From contig OY755044.1 in assembly GCA_963576565.1 (NCBI GenBank), positions 54,035,783 to 54,099,782 of the forward strand: a stretch of 64,000 nt of DNA, read 5' to 3'. Source of the DNA: Aspidapion aeneum (lineage: Eukaryota; Arthropoda; Insecta; Coleoptera; Brentidae). Below are positions 58,256 to 64,000 of the stretch, one piece after another (positions within the stretch are counted from its first letter, which is position 1; the number at the start of each line of letters is the position of its first letter). The notes below the pieces were generated by a model. The model ran no database searches, was not told the DNA's origin, and saw only the letters and a list, made by a program, of their open reading frames with translations. The position numbers and the translations under genes are program-made.

Positions 58256-59113
58256 ATGTCTGTCTGTCTGTCTATCTGTCTGTCTGTCTGTCTGTCTGTA
58301 ACGACCAACGCGCATAACTCAAAAACCGCTTGGCCGATTTTAATGAAATTTGGTACCTAGGCTGGGTCTTGCGCCGAGATGGTCCCATTTAAAAATGAAC
58401 AAAATCCACCGAACACAAACGAAATAAAAGGGTGGGGGTAGATTTCAAAAATTAGAGTTTATGTGAAAATATGGCGTGTGTGATATCAAACGAAAGGTAA
58501 TTGAGTCTGCAGTTAAACAAAATACATTTTAATTTATTTAAAAAAAAAGGGTGGGGGTATATTTTAAAAATTAGAGTTTAAGTCAAAATATGGCTAGGTA
58601 ATTGAGTCCGGAGTTTAACAAAATACATTTTAGTTTTTCTTAAGGGTGGGGGTAGATTCCAAAAATTTGAGTTTAAGTCAAAACATGGCTTGTGTGGTAT
58701 CAAAGAAAAGGTAATTTAGTCTGGAGTTGAATAAAATATATTTCAGTTTTTAGTTATATTAGCACACGTACACTATAACTATAGTACCTTGTGTGAGCTT
58801 AGGGGCCCATATATTGGCAGAGTATTTTTTATTGCTTTAAGCAAATTACTGTACTAACCGAAATTGCTAAACATATATCGAAATATAGATTATAAATAAA
58901 AAACCCCTAATCTACGTGAAAATATTTTTGTGTAGCGAAATTCATCTGTATTGCAGTGAAATACATCTGTATTATTATTATTATCTTGGGGATTTTTTTC
59001 TCTACAATTTGATAAATTGCTTTGCAAAAAGTGCCAGTTTTATAATTTCGTGTATAATGTGCTTTTTATGTTCATGATAAATTTCTTTTTTCAGAAATAA
59101 TGATGGTGGTTGA
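53677..59113 (+). CDS. Predicted three-exon gene, 78-aa protein of unknown function
   Basis: Exon 1, 53677-53765, starts at ATG in the context GCAAAATGA, with an in-frame TGA 12 codons upstream, and ends at donor GA|GTAAGT. Exon 2, 56385-56513, follows TGTTTTCTTATTTTAG and ends at GT|GTGAGT. Exon 3, from 59095, follows TTTCTTTTTTCAG and stops at TGA 59111-59113. Both introns are phase 2 and both junctions keep frame (GA+G = Glu, GT+A = Val). The product starts MTPERPQNWGTKKF, has a basic stretch (RYNRRSRKLQNEK), then GDEHCYVTLDFHLYTEGTKR and SWNDNF, and ends SSMFVNNDGG. There is no signal peptide or membrane segment. I recognise no family. Retaining intron 2 would still give Val and then stop at once. 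Exon 2 could have other splice partners. The introns are full of transposons. Confidence 0.6.
54249..54427. mobile_element. Possible ~180-bp mariner-type MITE in intron 1
   Basis: TATAGGGTGTTTC at the left and GAAGCACCCTGTA at the right are inverted to each other over ~13 bp. A second CAGGGTGTCCC starts immediately after (54427), with no matching partner found. Confidence 0.4.
55704..56005 (+). repeat. ~300-bp block duplicated at 61467-61800
   Basis: AATGTCCCTAATAGGTATAG, then AGCTGGCTGAGGGATAGGAG, TTGTCTCCAATAATAGCATA, AATTGGTCAAAACTTTACCT and TTATGCTTGCACCCTGACTT occur in the same order and orientation in both places with small differences. Lies in intron 1. Confidence 0.85.
56700..58005. 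mobile_element. Tc1/mariner-type MITE in intron 2, split by HINE copy 3
   Basis: Starts CAGGGTGTTTCAACAAAAA; the right end TTTTTGTTGAAACGGCCTG is its inverted counterpart, and TA flanks both sides. After the HINE (56750-57544) the remaining ~460 bp is itself a long foldback: TACAACAATGTAAAAATTTT pairs with AAAATTTTTACATGGTTGTA around 57720. Confidence 0.7.
56750..57544 (-). mobile_element. Helentron-like element (HINE), copy 3
   Basis: Reverse orientation, in intron 2 of the 53677 gene. Starts AAAATACTCTGCC, has three tandem units, a (CAGA)n run at 57295-57411 with a regular CATA-interrupted pattern in its first half, and the terminal hairpin GCTCACAC...GTGTGAGCTAA. Confidence 0.7.
58035..58827 (+). 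mobile_element. Helentron-like element (HINE), copy 4
   Basis: Forward orientation, facing away from copy 3 with ~490 bp between. Same order of parts; (TCTG)n at 58175-58299. The middle tandem unit has lost ~28 bp (TATGGC joined to TAGGTAATTGAG). The right-hand hairpin is slightly decayed (AGCACAC). Confidence 0.7.
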
Positions 59114-59634
59114 CTATTAGGATTTACTAAGTGCAATACAAGTTCACACTCCATAAGAAATCAGGTACAGTTTAAAATTTCCACAACAAATTACAGGAGC
59201 TACTAGTACATCGTCGTTGGTTCGATGAAACCTGATATGTGACATTTGTTTCAAAAATAAGTTTTTTGCATAATCAATTAGCCCTAGTCATAATGGATAT
59301 CCTATATAAAATTATTTGCAAAAAAATGTAATAATAACGTTAATTGAAGCAAGGATAAAAAAAGGATCCAGACAGCTTATAAATGACATCATAGACCTTT
59401 TTTGTCTTTTCTGTAAAATTGTATTTTGAACACAAATCAGTTTTCAGTAAACCAACGACCATATATTATATTATTATGTTTGAACCTTTTGTAAGAAAAT
59501 TTGTTTTGAATGTTACTTATATTATTGAAAATTAGTTTTCTATAAAGAATAGGTTTTTTTTTCAGAAAACATTTGTTTTTTATAATATAGAAAATTTAAC
59601 CTAACCGAACTGTTTGTGTGTGTATGCTCTATAT
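59114..59634 (+). other. Probable 3' UTR and flank of the three-exon gene
   Basis: Follows the stop codon. No AATAAA immediately downstream; candidates lie at ~59730 and ~59866. Confidence 0.3.
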
Positions 59635-59764
59635 ACTCCAATTCAAAAAAATTGAGACAACATTTACTAACAGTTTGACGAGTCTGACATTTAAAGATTA
59701 TTAATAATGCCACATCTGTCAAACAGTCAATAAAAAGTGTCTCAATTATTTTGAATTTGATTAT
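59635..59764. mobile_element. ~130-bp palindromic MITE
   Basis: The left AATTCAAAAAAATTGAGACA and right TGTCTCAATTATTTTGAATT ends are inverted repeats, with AACAGTTTGAC/GTCAAACAGT pairing further in. TA-rich flanks fit Tc1/mariner. Same family as 60834-60956. Confidence 0.65.
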
Positions 59765-60096
59765 AGAACTATTTTAGAGTTTATTTATAAGAATATAGAA
59801 TGTAAATTTATAATAATAATAACTGAGTAGGCTGTAAATTTAAATGTTAGAAAATAGTTTTGTTAAATAAAAAATAATTGGTTGTTTTTTAAAACTGTAG
59901 TAGAGTGTATTTTCAGATATATTCTAATAATTTTTTTCAAGCTCCTGTTAAGAAGTTTTCTATTTTTATTACTATGCTGTAATTTATTTAAAAAAAAACA
60001 ATAAATTGGCAGCAATATATTTGTTATTTGTAGCGATAGAATAATAAATATTTTTAAACAATAAATAAATGTAAAAGTAATTTTTCTGAGCTTCAT

Positions 60097-60513
60097 TTAT
60101 AGTGCACCTCTGCACCTATGTCAAATTATGTACTACTATAAAGTTTCTAAAGTTTGTTTGAAGGAGGGGAAGGAAATTGTCCCAAAATATTTTCTTTAAT
60201 TAGAAATTGTTTAAAAACTTTTTTGAACTAAAAAAAAATTTGACATTTTCTTAAAAAAATATTAGCTTCCTGTTTTTCTTTTAGAAAGTGTTTTTGTTAA
60301 AAGATAATATTTTTGAACAAATCTATGTTTCAAGAAAACATAAATATGCAGTAGGTAAGAATATGGTTTTCTCTCGGGTTTTCTTTTTTTAATAAAAATG
60401 TTTTTATTGGTTGTTGATACTGTTCTGAGAGAAACACAAAACTCCTCTGCAAACAATAAAATCTGTTTTTGCCTTGTTTAAAAAAAAAACAAATTGAAGG
60501 GTGAGTTTTATCA
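60097..60513. other. Gene-free stretch
   Basis: AT-rich, nothing recognised. Confidence 0.4.
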
Positions 60514-60677
60514 GATCGGGATGGTTATTCTCTACTTTCTGTGAGGTGAGGTGAGTGAAAAGTTCACTTTCACGGGTGAACTTGAAATGATTTCACCACC
60601 TTATTACACGGGGAAATGAATCCCCAAGGTGAGCGCTCACCTCACGGTACAGACAATCAAGAATAAACACCCTGATC
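60514..60677. mobile_element. ~164-bp inverted-repeat element
   Basis: GATCGGGATGGTTATTCT and, inverted, GATCAGGGTGTTTATTCT form the ends; inside, GTGAGGTGAG pairs with CTCACCTCAC. Confidence 0.55.
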
Positions 60678-60833
60678 CAAACTTGATCTAAATTAACCTA
60701 AAATGTGGTTTGAACTGAAATATCCTACCTGATAGCTTTTAACATGCTTTGTCAAAAACGACCTATAAATGTAGAACAGGTTGTTTTAAAAAATGTTCAA
60801 TGAACACACCAAGAAAGTTCTCATAGGTACATA

Positions 60834-60956
60834 AAACTCCAATGCAAAAAATTGAGACACTTTTTATTGACAAATGTAACATTACAATTAACATTTAAAT
60901 GTCGGACTCATCAAACTGTCAGTAAATTTTGTCTCAATTTTTTGAAACTGGAGTTT
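60834..60956. mobile_element. ~123-bp palindromic MITE, sibling of 59635-59764
   Basis: AAACTCCAATGCAAAAAATT pairs with AATTTTTTGAAACTGGAGTTT-type sequence at the right; interior motifs are shared with the 59635 copy in the opposite orientation. Confidence 0.65.
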
Positions 60957-61022
60957 ACATCAACCCATTATATTTTTAGTTGGAAAGACAGAGATAATAA
61001 GGACATTTTAAAACTCTAAAAA

Positions 61023-61459
61023 TTTTGACAACTGTTATTGTTATAGTTATTTTTAAGGTTTCACAACCTGACTAATGGCTTTGTTTTCCTGGCCATTTTT
61101 ACACTTACTATTGGTAGAATCCTCCTCAATTAAAAAATAATACTTTTAAGCTTATTTTTATTAAAAAAACTACCAAACTTTACACACTTTGAGGTCAGTT
61201 GTTAGGCATAAATGTGATGAAAAAGTAAATAACTACTAAGTAACAATAAAAATTCCAATAATTATAATGAAGTGCTTATTAACCACAGTCAAGTTTGTGC
61301 ATTTTGGTATTTTTTTAAAGAAAAATTAGTTTAAAAGTATTATTCTTTAATTAAAGAAGATTCTACTAAAGGTAAGTGCAAAAATAGTCAGGCAAATAAA
61401 GTAATTCAACCTAAGTTGTGATACCTAGACAACAACTATAACGATAACAATTGTCAAAG
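61023..61459. mobile_element. ~437-bp long-TIR MITE
   Basis: TTTTGACAACTGTTATTGTT at the left pairs with AACGATAACAATTGTCAAA at the right; inner parts also pair (TACTATTGGTAGAATC against GATTCTACTAAAGGTA; AATAATACTTTTAA against TTAAAAGTATTATT). Non-coding. Confidence 0.7.
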
Positions 61460-61466
61460 TGTTTCA

Positions 61467-61800
61467 AAATGTCCCTAATAGGTATAGTAGAATTTTTATG
61501 AATATAGAGTTACATCATTTCCTGGTATCTTTGTTTATTATATTATGGGGGCATTGTTTATTGATCTAAGAGCTGGCTATCGAGAGATAGGAGTCACTGG
61601 GTAAAGTAGATTTTTTTTATACATGTTTTAAGTTATAGTTTTTTTTATTTTGTTTCTTATATGTTGTCTCCAATAATAGCATAAAAAAGAAGATTCTTAT
61701 TGAAGGCAGTAACATACAATTGGTCAAAACTTTACCTTATCGTTTACAAAAATGCATGTCCCCATCTCTATTATGCTTGCACCCTGACTTTTTTATTTTC
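61467..61800 (+). repeat. Second copy of the 55704-56005 block
   Basis: Direct-orientation duplicate with a short extra segment near 61498-61525. Confidence 0.85.
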
Positions 61801-62346
61801 TTTCTTATATTGTCTCTGGTAATACTACAAATTGTCTTATTTAAAAAACAAATTTTCGCCAGGAGGCATGTACAGCTATCCATAGGAAAAAACCTAGTCA
61901 TTCTGGGTGTTGAGGTTAATTTATTTTTGTTGAAAATGAAATTTTTAATTTATTTGTGAAAACAACTAGCTGCTGTCGCTTTTGAGGTATATGTACTACG
62001 TTATTTTCTTAAAAATTGTGACAAACTTTGATACTACTTCGGGAATGTACTTTCTCAATCTAAATTTGAAAACCGCGTTTTGCCAGCTATATTGTGGTTC
62101 GTAGAATTTTTTATTCACAGGTACCAGTATTTGCGTTTGTAAAAAAGAAAGCAGCCTGTACTTTTCGTTTAAATGTTTAAATCAATTTTTATTTAGTGAT
62201 TTTTTTTCTTGGGTTAGAAATATTTGTTTTTACTGGAAAAGTCAAAAACAGCTGTCCTGTGTAACAGCGCCGCTGTGTAATTGATGTCAAAACTAAATTA
62301 AGAATTAAGAAAAAATTACAGATTTCTGTCAGAAAGTACCGCTGGC

Positions 62347-62584
62347 GTGCAAAGCAAAAACCTAGTAACTCGACTTACTCGAAAATGAGATTTTTTTATC
62401 ATTGAAATAACCGTAAAAAACGGCACCAGAGAGTTTTTCTAGAATGTGGCTATCTTAAAAAACAAGGAAGTTGAATGTAGTTACTATGTAGTTAAATAAA
62501 CTATGGTTAGTATGTAGTTAAATAAACTTCAAACTCTATTTCCCAAAACACTAGATTTTGACTCACTAGGTTTCTGCTTTGCAC
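62347..62584. repeat. 238-bp inverted-repeat segment
   Basis: GTGCAAAGCAAAAACCTAGT at the left pairs with ACTAGGTTTCTGCTTTGCAC at the right with one mismatch. A short direct repeat (ATGTAGTTAAATAAACT) lies inside. Confidence 0.65.
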
Positions 62585-62756
62585 GACAGACCACGTCTCT
62601 CTCTTTCATCTTCCTTTTTCGCAGTTCGTGAATCGACGATCACGTGATCAAAATAAATTTACAAAAAAACCCATGCAATTTCAAAATTTGGGCGATCAAG
62701 CCATATGATAGAAACCAATTATAACTTATTTTTTTGTTGTGTTAGATAAACAAAAG

Positions 62757-62994
62757 AATTTCGGGGTGCTGACTTTTTTCCGATTTTGAAAATATGGTCT
62801 AAAACGATGGCAAAATGCGAAAAACCCATAGAAAAATGTGCATATTTTAGAATAAAGCTGTGGAGGAGAAAATAGGGGAGTACAAACACGCATCGTTGCC
62901 AAATTTCAAAAAAATTAATTTCTAAAATGTTTGTTAAAACCCAAAATAAGGCAAATTTTAAAAAAAGAAAAAAAGTCAGCACCCCCAAATTCGA
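62757..62994. repeat. Inverted repeat with ~24-bp arms
   Basis: GGGGTGCTGACTTTTTT (left) is the reverse complement of AAAAAAGTCAGCACCCC (right), and GAATTT extends the match outward. The right arm overlaps the coding candidate at 62807-63082. Confidence 0.65.
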
Positions 62995-63082
62995 TGAAGA
63001 ATTTACTAGAAAAAACAAAAATTCCTCTAATGCTACCAGTTTCTCCCTGGATGACCTGGTTGCAAAAGCATCATATGGATAA
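62807..63082 (+). pseudogene. Weak coding candidate with two frame changes
   Basis: An ATG-initiated frame (MAKCEKPIEKCAYFR) can be joined by frame changes near 62850 and in an A7 run near 62908 to NKAVEEKIGEYKHASLPNFK and then to a 51-codon open frame from 62927 (starts MFVKTQNKANFKKRKK, ends SFSLDDLVAKASYG, stop at 63080-63082). The last segment reads like protein, but lysine-rich frames are common in AT-rich DNA and an inverted-repeat arm overlaps it. No family recognised. Confidence 0.22.
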
Positions 63083-64000
63083 TTTCCAACACTGCAATTG
63101 TGTAATTTATCTCAGACTATAACTTAAACTATCTATTAACTAACCGAACGTTTTGTAAACTGACCTATGTTGTTATGATCTTGTTTATCACTTAATAGTA
63201 ATACCTATAAACTTTTACATATTCTAATGATGGTGTAGGAATGGTTTTGACTTGAGATAGACCGACCCACTTTTTACCTACACTCTTTAATCAGGGGATT
63301 ACGTGGACCTGTATGGTAGTTTTGCAGGGACCACGAAAAAGGACCATAATACTTAGTAAATTTTAGATATTTTGAGGCTTGGGCAACAATGTAATCCCAC
63401 AAAAATATAAACGATTGTTTAATTGCACAATAAACATAATCATAAATTTAATACCTTAGCTTATCATCAAAACAAAACAAAAATGAATTTGTTTGTTTAC
63501 AAAGTTAGTCCGTCTTATAAAGTGTCGTTTCGTCCCTTTACATTTCGACCTTTGGGGATAATGCCTCATCTAGCCTTTATTTTAATAATTTAATAAAAAA
63601 TCCTAATATTGTTTCATGTTTCTTTTTACTTCTTAACCCTGCTTCACTCAACTAATTCGAACGAAACCGAACCGCTTATGTTAGATGATCGATTTGCTCT
63701 CCTATTATGGTGGACAGGACAGTTTGGTTAAGCAATCAGTTATAAAGAAAGCTATGAGTGGAGTGATGCTAGAAGTATATAGGGTGTATCATTATATGTT
63801 TCCCACCCTTTTAGACCATTAATAATTGATATAGAAATATAAAACAAATTGTGTTCAAATATACTTCTGACTGGTATCTTGACTTTAATCTTGACGTTTG
63901 CCGCGTGTGACAGGAGAAAAATTCATAGTTTTTGTTAATGGAATTATTGAATTAAGTTAGAGACATACTTTTTATGTCATATGTCATAACTTAGAGCCAT
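63083..64000. other. Gene-free end of window
   Basis: No gene recognised. TATAGGGTGTATC at about 63778 resembles the left end of TA-type MITEs seen elsewhere; its partner would lie beyond the window. Confidence 0.4.

Noticed and set aside
57206..58317. Open frames of ~77-96 codons over the (CAGA)n/(TCTG)n tracts on both strands
   Set aside because: They are kept open only by a tetranucleotide repeat (TDRQ/SVCL-type peptides) inside HINE copies 3 and 4.

Overview
The window looks like AT-rich nuclear DNA from an insect or other arthropod. The evidence is degenerate RTE- and CR1/Jockey-type non-LTR retrotransposons, a Ty1/copia LTR element, hAT- and Tc1/mariner-type MITEs, Helentron-like elements carrying a (TCTG)n microsatellite, eukaryotic splice signals and tRNA-like genes. 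A beetle is my guess from the overall repeat style; nothing here fixes the species. There is no operon structure and no CRISPR array, and almost all recognisable coding sequence is transposon-derived and broken.

Layout. 1-9 kb: intergenic DNA with a ~2 kb inverted-repeat-bounded block, a 590-bp TA-type MITE, a Helentron-like element, an 89-bp hAT MITE and a 610-bp hAT-like element. 9.5-11.3 kb: two 3' fragments of one RTE family, head to head, one interrupted by a 226-bp insertion. 12.8-14.8 kb: a degenerate RTE copy that serves as an empty-site control for insertions elsewhere in the window. 15-33 kb: MITEs, inverted repeats, a second Helentron-like copy and two tRNA-like genes in a duplicated unit (22.1 and 22.5 kb), otherwise gene-poor.

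33.97-51.79 kb is a nested transposon stack. A ~274-bp inverted-repeat element was split by a Ty1/copia element (minus strand; 228-bp LTRs; 5-bp target duplication GAGTC). The copia element was split by an RTE element and separately by a ~4.5-kb insertion. The RTE element was split by a CR1/Jockey-type element and by a 2.5-kb element with a 4-bp target duplication. That last element was itself split by a 1.3-kb insertion. Several of these events are supported by target duplications and by uninterrupted paralogues inside the same window.

52-64 kb: a small three-exon gene on the plus strand (53677-59113, 78 codons) is predicted from splice sites with matching phases; its product is not recognised. 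Its introns hold MITEs and two opposed Helentron-like elements. The rest holds duplicated blocks, palindromic MITEs and one weak frameshifted coding candidate near 63 kb.

All calls come from reading the sequence by eye. Repeat boundaries without a stated target duplication are approximate.
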